DNA of 64,000 bases, from contig NZ_JBLXIK010000001.1 in assembly GCF_048269565.1 (NCBI RefSeq), positions 558,001 through 622,000 of the forward strand, given 5' to 3'. This DNA comes from Maricaulis sp048269565. Lineage in GTDB: Bacteria > Pseudomonadota > Alphaproteobacteria > Caulobacterales > Maricaulaceae. Below, one piece after another: positions 42,572 through 52,458 of this stretch. The notes beneath the pieces were generated by a model. It made no database searches, was not told where the DNA came from, and was given only the letters and a program-made list of their open reading frames with translations. The stretch's first letter is position 1. Every line of letters begins with the position of its first letter. Made by a program: the position numbers and the translations under genes.

Positions 42572-43270
42572 ATGCCCGCCGCCAATGTCGCCGCGCAAGT
42601 CCGCACATCGCTCGCCTCCCTGAAGGCCGGCGATCTGCAAGGTGCGCAGATCATGGAAGTCCTGAAGCTGGCCCACCAGCTGACGGATACGATGAAGCTG
42701 TTCTTCAGCTCCCTCGACCAGTCGATCTGCCAGGAATTCAATTATATCGCAGAGTATATCTCACGGACACGGGACGAAATTGCCGCCCTGCGCCCCAATG
42801 ATATCAAGACCCAGCGCATTCCCACCGCCGGCGCCGAACTGGAAGCCGTGGTAGGGGATACCGAGAAGGCCACCGAAACGATCATGTCGGCGGCCGAGGA
42901 TGTCCTGTGCGATGACACTGACGATTTCGCCGCCTACCGGGCGAATGTCGAAGCGCAGATGATGACCATCATCGAAGCCTGCAGCTTCCAGGATCTCGCC
43001 GGCCAGCGGGTTTCCAAGGTGGTCAACAGCCTGCGCCATGTGGAAGATCGCGTCGCCCGCTTCGCCGATGTTATGGGTGTCCGCGATGCCGACATGACGC
43101 CACAGGAAGAAACGCCCGAGGAAAAACGCGCCCGCGAGCAATTGCTCAACGGCCCGGCCATGGGCGGTCCTGAAACCAGCCAGGACGATATCGACGCCAT
43201 GTTTGCCGCGATGGATGCGCCACCGGTCAATGATCTCGACCAGGGCTCGATCGACTCGCTGTTCGACTAG
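42572..43270 (+). CDS. cheZ: CheZ-family chemotaxis phosphatase
   Basis: A 232-residue helical protein with the CheZ active-site helix EACSFQDLAGQRVSKVVNSL. It includes the Asp and Gln that correspond to E. coli CheZ D143 and Q147, the Gln being catalytic. The C-terminus carries two acidic amphipathic peptides, SQDDIDAMFAAMD and QGSIDSLFD, similar to the CheY-binding tail of CheZ and to SQxDID motifs of flagellar phosphatases. It dephosphorylates CheY-P and sits directly behind cheY. ATG 42572 has AAGGAGG six bases upstream. Its stop overlaps the convergent HAD gene by four bases. Confidence 0.9.
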   Translation: MPAANVAAQVRTSLASLKAGDLQGAQIMEVLKLAHQLTDTMKLFFSSLDQSICQEFNYIAEYISRTRDEIAALRPNDIKTQRIPTAGAELEAVVGDTEKATETIMSAAEDVLCDDTDDFAAYRANVEAQMMTIIEACSFQDLAGQRVSKVVNSLRHVEDRVARFADVMGVRDADMTPQEETPEEKRAREQLLNGPAMGGPETSQDDIDAMFAAMDAPPVNDLDQGSIDSLFD

Positions 43271-44121
43271 GCTGACCAGGCGAGTGCCGACGCCCACCAG
43301 CGCGCCTGCACCCCATAGCCACCCAACATGTCAGCGACAGTTTCGGAATCGAGGCTGTCGCTGTTCAGGTCTGCGGCGTGAATGCCGTCGGCGATGAACA
43401 GGGCGTCGACGCCGATACGCAGGGCGCCGGCAATATCGGTCTCCGGTCCGTCGCCGATCGCGAGCACACGCCCGGGATCGCACACCCGCCCTGCCGCTTC
43501 GACCTTGGCCCGCGCCAGCTCGTAGATCGGCCGGTGCGGCTTGCCGGCGACAATGCTTCGCCCGCCCATCTGTGTGTACAGCCGCGCGATGGCGCCGGCG
43601 CAATACACCAGCCGGTCACCGGACTGCACGACAATGTCGGGATTGGCACAGACCAGATCGAGATCACGTTCGAGCGCCGCCTCCAGCACGCTGCGATAGT
43701 CTTCCGGCTTGCCGTTCCAATAGTCATCCGGCCCGGTACAGCTGATGAAATCCGCCTCGGCAAGGCCGGTGAAGCGGATGTCGAGGCCCTCATAGAGCGC
43801 ATCATCATCATCCGGCCCGATCCGCAGGGCGCGGCCGGGCATGCGCTTGGCCAGCTCCTCATGAATCGCATCGCCCGAGGTGACGATCGCATCGACGCTG
43901 CCGCCGGGCATGCCCATCTGGTCGAGGTGGGCGGCCAGACCGCGCGCGCGTTGCGGCGAATTGGAGACAAGACAGACAAATCCGCCAGACTGGCGAAAGC
44001 GGATCAGCGCATCGATAGCGGCGGGCAAGAGCCGGCGGCCATCGCGGATCACGCCCCAGACATCGCAATACAGGACGTCATAGCGGTCACGAAGTTCGGA
44101 CAGGGTTGCGGGCTGGATCAT
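43267..44121 (-). CDS. HAD-superfamily class IIA hydrolase (TIGR01459 type)
   Basis: A 284-residue HAD phosphatase with a class IIA cap. Motif I is VLYCDVWGVIRDGRRL, where the nucleophile Asp is followed by Trp-Gly rather than the usual T/V pattern, as in the TIGR01459 subgroup. Motif II is LVSNSPQRA, motif III the Lys in VAGKPHRPIYELA, and motif IV AIGDGPETDIAGA. Relatives are NagD-like and p-nitrophenylphosphatase-like enzymes; the physiological substrate is unknown. It is convergent with cheZ (stops overlap at CTAG) and 56 bases upstream of nothing it is clearly tied to. Confidence 0.88.
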   Translation of the reverse strand: MIQPATLSELRDRYDVLYCDVWGVIRDGRRLLPAAIDALIRFRQSGGFVCLVSNSPQRARGLAAHLDQMGMPGGSVDAIVTSGDAIHEELAKRMPGRALRIGPDDDDALYEGLDIRFTGLAEADFISCTGPDDYWNGKPEDYRSVLEAALERDLDLVCANPDIVVQSGDRLVYCAGAIARLYTQMGGRSIVAGKPHRPIYELARAKVEAAGRVCDPGRVLAIGDGPETDIAGALRIGVDALFIADGIHAADLNSDSLDSETVADMLGGYGVQARWWASALAWSA

Positions 44122-44177
44122 GACCGGGTTGAAGCAGCGCCGCCGCGCCAGGTCAATCCTGCGCCGCTGGCTGGATG

Positions 44178-45383
44178 CTAGCTGGCCATGCGCACGACAT
44201 TGCCCGTTTCGTCGAGCACTTCGTCACGCACCGGGCGCGGCTCGCCGAACAGATGACCCTGACCGAAGGCGACATCGAGCTCGAGCACCTCGACCACGGT
44301 CGATTCGGATTCGATCTTGTCGACAATCAGGTCGATGCCGTGGCGGGCGAACACGCCGGCCATGTCTTCATGAGCGATGGAGCCCGCTTCCAGCCCGGCA
44401 ATCGATTCGAGATTATTGACTGCATCGAGCAGGCGCTGGCCGGCAATCTTGACGAAGCGCACACCGGCCCGCTGCATCTCGCCCAGATCGAGATCGACAT
44501 CGGTGACCTGGTCGATGGAGAAGCGGAAACCGAAATCGACCATGCGCGACATGTTGCGCGCCGCGATGGCATTGCGTTCGATGAAGGCCCGCTGCGGGAT
44601 TTCGAAAATCAGCGCACCGGCGAGATCATTGTTCTGGCGGATAAAGTCGAGGAAGGACGGGAAGAAGCTCTCATCGGCCAGCGAGTGGGGCGAGACATTG
44701 CAGAATATCCCGACGCGGCGATCCTGCTGCGTCAGCCGGCGCAGGATCTGGACGCAGCGGAACAGCAGCAGATTGTCGACCTCGGTCATCAGCCCGGCGC
44801 GTTCGGCGGCCTCGATGAAGACACCCGGCGCCAGCAGGCGACCGGCGGCGTCGCGCAAACGGGTGAAGCTCTCATAGAACATGATCCGCCGCTGCGGCAG
44901 GGTGACGATGGGCTGCAGATAGAGATCGACGCGATTGGCCTGCAGGGCCTCGCGGACAATATCGATATTGACCGCCTTGCTGCTCGACTCGACCGCCTGG
45001 CCCGACCGCTCCGGAAGCGGCTCTCCGACCCGGCGTACCAGATCCTCGAGCACCTTGACCTCATGCACGAAGGCATTGTCGCGCTCGACGGCCTCGCAGC
45101 GCAGCTCATCGGTGATCTCATCGAGCCGGCGCTGCGCCGCCTCGAATTCCTCGGCCAGGGCCAGATTGGCCGATTTGAGACCGCGGATTTCCTCTTCCGT
45201 CGCCTTGCGTTCCGCCGCATGCGAGGCGGCGGAATGGGCCATGCCGGCGACGATGAACACGATCGCGCCCATCATCCAGGCCGTCGCCGTCGACATCAGG
45301 CCAAAGAACTCGAACCCGACCGCGGCGACCACCGCGACCATCACATAGGTGAGCAGAATGAGAATGTCTGATGCGCGGGGCAT
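44178..45383 (-). CDS. tipF: TipF-like flagellar EAL-domain protein (degenerate EAL)
   Basis: A 401-residue protein built exactly like Caulobacter TipF. Two membrane helices (about 8-28 and 32-52) precede a coiled coil (about 57-115) and a C-terminal EAL domain (about 140-385). In TipF this domain binds c-di-GMP and helps position and assemble the flagellum. The signature EAL is replaced by ESF in MFYESFTRLRD, and other catalytic acids look changed, so a binding rather than hydrolytic role is expected. It is near cheY-cheZ. The gene name is by architecture and sequence resemblance. Confidence 0.82.
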   Translation of the reverse strand: MPRASDILILLTYVMVAVVAAVGFEFFGLMSTATAWMMGAIVFIVAGMAHSAASHAAERKATEEEIRGLKSANLALAEEFEAAQRRLDEITDELRCEAVERDNAFVHEVKVLEDLVRRVGEPLPERSGQAVESSSKAVNIDIVREALQANRVDLYLQPIVTLPQRRIMFYESFTRLRDAAGRLLAPGVFIEAAERAGLMTEVDNLLLFRCVQILRRLTQQDRRVGIFCNVSPHSLADESFFPSFLDFIRQNNDLAGALIFEIPQRAFIERNAIAARNMSRMVDFGFRFSIDQVTDVDLDLGEMQRAGVRFVKIAGQRLLDAVNNLESIAGLEAGSIAHEDMAGVFARHGIDLIVDKIESESTVVEVLELDVAFGQGHLFGEPRPVRDEVLDETGNVVRMAS

Positions 45384-45510
45384 GGGCAGCCTTGTTGAAC
45401 CGGCAATGCCGAAAACGAATCGGTGGCAATGCGAGATGCTAGGCTGATCCCCTACCGGTTGTCGTTTGGTTAACGAAGGTAAACCGCCCCGGCGCCCCGC
45501 TTTTCCCCAA

Positions 45511-45540
45511 AGAAAAAGCGGCCCATCATTGATGGACCGC
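45511..45540 (-). terminator. Terminator after the OmpA-like lipoprotein gene
   Basis: Read leftward, GCGGTCCATCA pairs with TGATGGGCCGC around a single-base turn, followed by TTTTTCTTT. This is a standard rho-independent terminator for the gene at 45568-46239. Confidence 0.8.
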
Positions 45541-45567
45541 CTTCTTCATTTCAACGGCCTGCCCGGA

Positions 45568-46239
45568 TCAGGACGTCGTGTGCGGCCGGATCAGGATTTC
45601 CACGCGCCGGTTGCGGGCGCGGCCATCGGCCGTGTCATTGCTGGCGATCGGCGAACGCTCGCCCATGCCGGCGATGTAGAAACGGTCACGCAGCACGCCC
45701 TGGGAGATCAAATAGCTGCCCACCGAGGATGCCCGCTGCTCAGACAGGGTCTGGTTATAGGCATCGGCGCCGGTCGAATCGGCATGGCCGATGACATCGA
45801 CATAGGTGGCGGGATAGCGATTGAGGACCTGGGCAGCATCATTGAGGATGCGGTAGAAGTCCGGCTTGATCGAGGAGGAGTTGGTGTCGAAGGTGACATC
45901 GCCCGGCATGATCAGGAGCAGATCATTGCCCTGGCGGCGCACGCCGACGCCGCTGTCGGACATGGCTTCGCGCATCGCCGTTTCCTGGCGATCCATGTAA
46001 TTGCCGATCCCGGCCCCGGCGAGACCGCCGATACCGGCGCCGATCAGGGCGTTGGTGCGGCCTTCCTGGCTATCGGACGTATTGGTGAGATAGCCCAGCG
46101 CAGCGCCGGCGGCAGCGCCGATCAGCGCGCCACGTCCGGTGTAGTTCGGACGGACTTCGCCGGTATAGGGGTCGGTTGTGGTGCAGGCCGTCATCGCCAA
46201 GGCAGCCAGGCTCGTCATCAGGGCAGTACGGATTTTCAT
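45568..46239 (-). CDS. OmpA-domain outer-membrane lipoprotein with glycine-zipper
   Basis: A 223-residue lipoprotein with a signal peptide and lipobox MTAC at residues 16-19. A glycine-zipper segment follows (GRGALIGAAAGAALGYLT, then ALIGAGIGGLAGAGIGNYMD), and then the peptidoglycan-binding OmpA domain (residues about 105-220). Binding residues appear in VDVIGHADSTGADAYNQTLSEQRA and the closing ARNRRVEILI. It probably links the outer membrane to the wall, like YiaD. The ATG at 46239 is family-typical. It is monogenic, with its own terminator. Confidence 0.92.
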   Translation of the reverse strand: MKIRTALMTSLAALAMTACTTTDPYTGEVRPNYTGRGALIGAAAGAALGYLTNTSDSQEGRTNALIGAGIGGLAGAGIGNYMDRQETAMREAMSDSGVGVRRQGNDLLLIMPGDVTFDTNSSSIKPDFYRILNDAAQVLNRYPATYVDVIGHADSTGADAYNQTLSEQRASSVGSYLISQGVLRDRFYIAGMGERSPIASNDTADGRARNRRVEILIRPHTTS

Positions 46240-46393
46240 GGGTTCGACCTCTTAGCTCATCGGTCGCGTGGACCGTCAGGGCATTCATTATCACAGGCAT
46301 TGCGTACGAGCGATATCAATCACGCGATGAACGCAAAATGACCGGCAGGAAACACCGCCGCACGATTCCCCGTCACAGTGCACATCGGCGCCC

Positions 46394-46422
46394 TTGACGC
46401 CGTGATGGCGACTGCTTATCTG
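46394..46422 (+). promoter_or_regulatory. groESL promoter
   Basis: TTGACG at 46394-46399 and TATCTG at 46417-46422 are 17 bases apart, placing the start just before the CIRCE element. The CTTGAC of the -35 also resembles alphaproteobacterial sigma-32 promoters, so dual control is possible. Confidence 0.6.
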
Positions 46423-46429
46423 CCCCCTG

Positions 46430-46456
46430 TTAGCAGTCGGCGGTCGTGAGTGCCAA
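46430..46456. promoter_or_regulatory. CIRCE operator (HrcA binding site) of groESL
   Basis: TTAGCAGTC, nine bases, GAGTGCCAA: one mismatch per half from the CIRCE consensus TTAGCACTC-N9-GAGTGCTAA. It sits at the expected transcription start, 56 bases before groES, so HrcA repression of groESL is expected. Confidence 0.88.
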
Positions 46457-46511
46457 ACTTCTCCGCCAGGCTGTTTTTTGATTTCTGTCCTCTTGTTGGA
46501 GATACACCAAG

Positions 46512-46802
46512 ATGAGCTTTCGTCCTCTGCACGACCGCGTCCTTGTGAAGCGCCTCGAAGAACAATCCACCACCAAAGGCGGGATCATCATCCCCGACAC
46601 CGCCAAGGAAAAGCCCCAGGAAGGCGAAATCGTCGCCGTCGGCAACGGCGCCATCAAGGATGACGGCTCGGTCCGTCCCCTCGACGTCAAGGCCGGCGAT
46701 CGCATCCTGTTCGGCAAATGGTCCGGCACCGAGGTCACCCTCGACGGCGCCGAGCTGATCATCATGAAAGAATCCGACATCCTGGGCATTGTTGGCGCCT
46801 GA
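46512..46802 (+). CDS. groES: Co-chaperonin GroES
   Basis: A 96-residue full-length 10-kDa chaperonin that caps GroEL. The N-terminus FRPLHDRVLVKRLEEQ, the mobile loop with TTKGGIIIPDTAKEKPQ, and the ending DILGIVGA are typical. The ribosome site GGAGA lies upstream. First gene of the groESL operon, under a CIRCE operator, with groEL 50 bases downstream. Confidence 0.98.
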   Translation: MSFRPLHDRVLVKRLEEQSTTKGGIIIPDTAKEKPQEGEIVAVGNGAIKDDGSVRPLDVKAGDRILFGKWSGTEVTLDGAELIIMKESDILGIVGA

Positions 46803-46852
46803 GCGGCCGCCGCGATCCCTTCTGACAAACTCTAGCAAACGGAAAAAATCCC

Positions 46853-48490
<1,638 letters not shown>

Positions 48491-48508
<18 letters not shown>

Positions 48509-48599
48509 TCATGATGCCCATGAGTCCGCCCATCATCGAAAGGTGAGCCGTCCGGGAACCGGACGGCGGGGGTGGCATGGGCGGCATGATGTAATCATG
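48491..48599. repeat. Duplicated groEL 3' tail
   Basis: The 23 bases at 48491-48513, containing the last groEL codons, the stop and five bases beyond, are repeated exactly at 48577-48599. A perfect hairpin (48547-48555 with 48559-48567) lies between the copies. The second copy is not in any open gene. Confidence 0.85.
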
Positions 48600-48629
48600 C
48601 CGTTCGGCTCACGCTGAACGCACAAGGAC

Positions 48630-48660
48630 AAGGCCGCTCCCACAGGGGGCGGCCTTTTTC
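48630..48660 (+). terminator. Rho-independent terminator of groESL
   Basis: AAGGCCGC at 48630-48637 pairs with GCGGCCTT at 48649-48656, extended inward by TCC/GGG-type pairs, followed by TTTCTTT. Confidence 0.85.
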
Positions 48661-48688
48661 TTTGACCTGCACGGTATGCCGCGCGCCC

Positions 48689-49141
48689 TCAGCCGAGCGG
48701 GACGGCCGTGGAGAATTTGTGGGTCGTGAACACCACCGAGGTCTCATAGCGCTTCACGACCGGGTCGCCGAGCAGGGTCGTCTGCGCCCAGGCCTCGAAT
48801 TCGCGCAGATCGGGGGCGTGAACGATGAGGATGAAGTCGACCTCGCCGGCAATGGAATAGCATTGCGTCACCCGATCGCTCGCAACCATCTCCTCCCGGA
48901 AACGCGCATAGGCCCCAACGCTGTCCTCGGCGAAGATCACCGAGACGACCATGGTCTGCCCCAACGCGTCGCGGTCCAGCAACGCAACATCGCCGCAGAT
49001 AACGCCCTCATTGCGCAGCCGGTCGAGCCGCCGCCGCACCGCCGTCTCCGACAGATTGACCCGGTGGGCGATCTCCCGGTTCGGCAGACGATTATCCGCC
49101 TGGACGACGGCGAGAATGGCTTGGTCGAATGCGTCCAGCAT
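48689..49141 (-). CDS. Lrp/AsnC-family transcriptional regulator
   Basis: A 150-residue regulator. The N-terminal winged helix-turn-helix (LDAFDQAILAVVQADNRLPNREIAHRVNLSETAVRRRLDRL) is followed by the RAM ligand-binding domain with YSIAGEVDFILIVHAPDL. Such proteins respond to amino acids. ATG 49141 has AAGGA nine bases upstream; the ATG six codons earlier (49159) has none. It is divergent from a run of exported hydrolases (serine hydrolase, S9 peptidase), which it may control. Confidence 0.9.
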   Translation of the reverse strand: MLDAFDQAILAVVQADNRLPNREIAHRVNLSETAVRRRLDRLRNEGVICGDVALLDRDALGQTMVVSVIFAEDSVGAYARFREEMVASDRVTQCYSIAGEVDFILIVHAPDLREFEAWAQTTLLGDPVVKRYETSVVFTTHKFSTAVPLG

Positions 49142-49267
49142 GGCGTATCCTTGTTGCATCGGCGCGCAGATCGGCGAATTTCGCCGTTTAACGCACGAAA
49201 TTCGCCCATTCCCGGCGGGCGATTACGTCTAGTCTCACACCTCCTCTCAAACAAGCTACGAGTCGCC

Positions 49268-50380
49268 ATGTTTTCCGCCCCGCGTTTTCTGATCGCCGCA
49301 GCCACCGCCCTCGCCTCGCTGACAGGCGCCTGCACGGCCCAGACCGTCGCCCCGGACGATGCGTCCCTGAACAGCCGCATCGCGGCGCGCATTGACGAAA
49401 CCCTCGCCGAAGGCGTGGCCGGCGCCATTGTGCTGCTGGAGATGAACGGCGAGCGCCAGGTGTTCAGCCGCGGTCTCGCCGATCGGGCAACGGGCGAAGC
49501 CATGGCGGACGATAACCGGCTGCGCATGGCCAGCGTTGGCAAGCTCTACACGGCGACCGTCATCCACCGCCTGCTCCTCGATGGCCGGATCGATCTCGAC
49601 CGCACGGCGGCCGATTATGTCGAACCCGCCCGCATCGACGGCATCGCGAATGCGGACATCGCCACCATCCGGCAATTGCTCAACCACACCTCCGGCGTCC
49701 CCGACTATTATGACGACGCGTGGGAGGCACAGGTCAGCACCGTAGCGAGAAACACCGCTGATACGACACTCGACCATATCCGGGGCCGTGAGGCGGATTT
49801 CGCGCCGGGCGAAGACTCTGGCTATTCCAACAGCAATTATCAGCTGCTGGGTCTGGTCGCCGAGGCGGTGACCGGGCAGCCGCTCGGAGATCTGATGGAC
49901 AGCATTATCTTCGCGCCGCTGCAGCTGCAGGCGACCGGCTATAATGTGTATGGCGATCCGCATGACCGCATTCACGGCTATGGCCGCGGCGATGATGCGG
50001 ATTTCGACACCTTCACCCTGCAGGACAATAACGGTGCCGATGGCGGCGTGCTGGCAACAGCGAGCGATGCGGCGATTTTCCTGGACGCGCTTTTCTCCAG
50101 CGACGGCGCGCTGGCCGATATCGGCCGCTCCATGCTCTCAGACAAGTTTGACCGCGGCAATGGCCGCTATCGTGCCCTCGGCCCGACCTATGTCGAACAC
50201 GAGTCCGGCCTGAACCTCGTGACCCATAGCGGCTATATCGATGGCTATGTCACAACGGTCGTGCGCGTGCTGTCGCCCGACATCACCGTCATCGTGCACC
50301 TCAATTGCAGCGAACCGCAGCTGGCCGGAACATTGGCGCGGGACATGCTCTTCATGGTGGCAGCGGAGGGCGAAGGCTAG
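49268..50380 (+). CDS. Serine beta-lactamase-fold lipoprotein (class C/esterase-like)
   Basis: A 370-residue exported hydrolase of the beta-lactamase superfamily (COG1680). It has a signal peptide with lipobox LTGAC near residue 21. The catalytic S-x-x-K is ASVGKLY, the Tyr motif is YSNSNYQLLG, and the third motif is HSGYIDG. Relatives include D-alanyl-D-alanine peptidases, esterases and class C beta-lactamases; nothing here singles out antibiotic hydrolysis. The true start is ATG 49268: the open frame extends far upstream but over the divergent Lrp gene. It is followed by an S9 peptidase lipoprotein gene 86 bases on. Confidence 0.85.
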   Translation: MFSAPRFLIAAATALASLTGACTAQTVAPDDASLNSRIAARIDETLAEGVAGAIVLLEMNGERQVFSRGLADRATGEAMADDNRLRMASVGKLYTATVIHRLLLDGRIDLDRTAADYVEPARIDGIANADIATIRQLLNHTSGVPDYYDDAWEAQVSTVARNTADTTLDHIRGREADFAPGEDSGYSNSNYQLLGLVAEAVTGQPLGDLMDSIIFAPLQLQATGYNVYGDPHDRIHGYGRGDDADFDTFTLQDNNGADGGVLATASDAAIFLDALFSSDGALADIGRSMLSDKFDRGNGRYRALGPTYVEHESGLNLVTHSGYIDGYVTTVVRVLSPDITVIVHLNCSEPQLAGTLARDMLFMVAAEGEG

Positions 50381-50466
50381 CCCCCTCCGGAACCGCCCTT
50401 TTCCTTGCTGTCTCTCGTCACGGTCTGCGCTATGATGCGCGCAACAGACATTTTGGGGAGATCAGC

Positions 50467-52410
50467 ATGAAGTATTTCGCAATCGGCGCGGCATTCGTGG
50501 CGGCGTTCGGGCTGGCGGCCTGCCAGCCCGCTGACCAGGCGGCTCCCGCCACCGACGAAGCAAGCGCGCCGGCGGTCACGCAATACGATGCCGCCACCTT
50601 CTTCATGACCACCAGCTTCGGCATGGCCGACAGCAGCGGGCATGCCTTTGCGGCCTCCGACGGCCGCATCCTGATCTCCTCGGACGAAACCGGTGTCTTC
50701 AACGCCTATGCTGTCGATCCGGTCTCGGGCGACCGCGAGGCGCTGACCTCATCGACCACCAGCGCCACCTATGCCGTCAGCTGGTTCCCCAATGATGACC
50801 GCGCCCTGGTCACCGCCGATGGCGGCGGCGATGAGCTCAGCCATGTCTATGTCCGCGAACTCGATGGCCGTTTGAGCGATCTGACGCCGGGCGAAAACGT
50901 CAAAGCCCAATTCATCGGCTTCTCGCCCGATGGCAGCGATATCTGGATTGCGACCAATGCGCGGGACGCCGCCGCCTTCGATGTCTACCAATACGACACG
51001 CTGAGCTATGAGAGCAGCGTCCTGTTCGAGAACGCCGACACACTGGCCATCAATGCCGTCAGCCCGGATGGCCGCTGGCTCGCCCTGGTGCGCAGCCGCA
51101 CCTCGGCCGACAGCGATATCCTGCTGGTCGATCTGGCCGCGGATGATCGCGAGCCGGTGCTGATCACACCGCACGACGGCAATATCGCCTACAGCGCCTA
51201 TACCTTCACCCCTGACAGCAGCGCCCTGATTTATGCCACCGACGAGTTCGGCGAATTCTCCCAGGCCTGGTCGCATGATCTCGCCACCGGTGAGCGCGCA
51301 CCGGTCGTGACCGCGGACTGGGATGTCCAGTTCGTCACCTATTCGCCCTCGGGCCGCTTTCTGGTGACCGGCATCAATGCCGATGCCCGCACCGAAGTGA
51401 GCATCACCGATCTGGAGACCGGCGAAGCGCTCGCCCTGCCTGACCTGCCGGCCGGCGATCTCGGCGCGGTCCGCTTCTCGCGCGATGAAGGCTCGATCGC
51501 CTTCACGATCAATGCCGCCACCTCGCCGTCAAATGTCCATCTCGTCGACCTGGCCACACAGGCACACGCCCAGCTGACCAATGCCCTCAATCCGGCGATC
51601 AGCGAAGCCGACATGGTCGATGCCGAAGTGGTGCGCTTTGCCAGTTTCGATGGCGTGGAAATCCCGGGCATCATGTATCGCCCGCATGGTGCCAGCGCCG
51701 ACAATCCGGTCCCCGCCCTCGTCATGGTTCATGGCGGACCTGGCGGACAGAGCCGGATCGGCTATTCGGCGATGATCCAGCACCTCGTCAATCACGGCTA
51801 TGCCGTCTACGCCGCCAACAACCGCGGCTCCTCGGGCTATGGCAAAACCTTCTTCCACATGGATGACCGCCGTCATGGCGAGGAAGACCTCAATGACATC
51901 GTCGCGGCCGGCGATTACTTGCGCTCGCTCGACTGGGTGCGCGATGACCAGGTCGGCGTCATCGGCGGTTCCTATGGCGGCTTCATGACCGTTGCGGCCC
52001 TCGCCTTCCACCCGGACGCCTTCGAGGTCGGGATCGATATTTTCGGCGTCACCAATTGGGAGCGCACCCTCGCCTCCATCCCGCCCTGGTGGGAGAGCTT
52101 CCGCGAGTCGCTGTATGACGAGATGGGCGATCCGGCCACCGATGCCGAACGCCACCGCGCCATCTCGCCGCTCTTCCATGCCGAGACGATCACCAAACCG
52201 CTGATGGTCATCCAGGGCGCCAATGATCCGCGCGTGCTGCAGGTGGAGAGCGATGAAATGGTCGCCGCCGTGCGCGCCAATGGTGTGCCGGTCGAATACG
52301 TCCTCTTCCCCGATGAAGGCCACGGCTTCCGCGGCCGCGACAACCGCATCACGGCGTCGGAGGCCTATCTCAGCTTCCTGGATACGTATTTGCGCGGGGA
52401 AGGCGAATAG
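50467..52410 (+). CDS. S9-family prolyl oligopeptidase-like lipoprotein
   Basis: A 647-residue lipoprotein with lipobox LAAC at about residues 16-19. The N-terminal two thirds form a WD40/TolB-like beta-propeller (repeated DG...W, DD...L strands). The C-terminal alpha/beta hydrolase domain holds the catalytic triad: Ser in GVIGGSYGGFMTV, Asp in QGANDPRVLQ and His in PDEGHGFRGRDN. The motif NRGSSGYGKTFF is typical of acylaminoacyl-peptidase/DPP-like S9 enzymes. It should cleave short peptides in the periplasm. GGGGAGA precedes ATG 50467. It ends before a hairpin shared with the convergent nagZ-like gene. Confidence 0.9.
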   Translation: MKYFAIGAAFVAAFGLAACQPADQAAPATDEASAPAVTQYDAATFFMTTSFGMADSSGHAFAASDGRILISSDETGVFNAYAVDPVSGDREALTSSTTSATYAVSWFPNDDRALVTADGGGDELSHVYVRELDGRLSDLTPGENVKAQFIGFSPDGSDIWIATNARDAAAFDVYQYDTLSYESSVLFENADTLAINAVSPDGRWLALVRSRTSADSDILLVDLAADDREPVLITPHDGNIAYSAYTFTPDSSALIYATDEFGEFSQAWSHDLATGERAPVVTADWDVQFVTYSPSGRFLVTGINADARTEVSITDLETGEALALPDLPAGDLGAVRFSRDEGSIAFTINAATSPSNVHLVDLATQAHAQLTNALNPAISEADMVDAEVVRFASFDGVEIPGIMYRPHGASADNPVPALVMVHGGPGGQSRIGYSAMIQHLVNHGYAVYAANNRGSSGYGKTFFHMDDRRHGEEDLNDIVAAGDYLRSLDWVRDDQVGVIGGSYGGFMTVAALAFHPDAFEVGIDIFGVTNWERTLASIPPWWESFRESLYDEMGDPATDAERHRAISPLFHAETITKPLMVIQGANDPRVLQVESDEMVAAVRANGVPVEYVLFPDEGHGFRGRDNRITASEAYLSFLDTYLRGEGE

Positions 52411-52430
52411 GCAGATTAAGACGCGACAGG

Positions 52431-52452
52431 CGGGCGGCCTCCGGGCCGCCCG
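52431..52452. terminator. Hairpin between convergent S9 peptidase and nagZ-like genes
   Basis: CGGGCGGCC (52431-52439) pairs with GGCCGCCCG (52444-52452) around a four-base loop. No T-tract follows on either strand, so termination is less certain than the structure. Confidence 0.5.
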
Positions 52453-52458
52453 TAGGCG

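Noticed and set aside
49268..50380. Antibiotic-resistance beta-lactamase
   Set aside because: The fold and S-x-x-K, Y-S-N and H-S-G motifs are shared with many peptidases and esterases. Nothing points to antibiotic hydrolysis, and the lipoprotein context favours wall or peptide metabolism.
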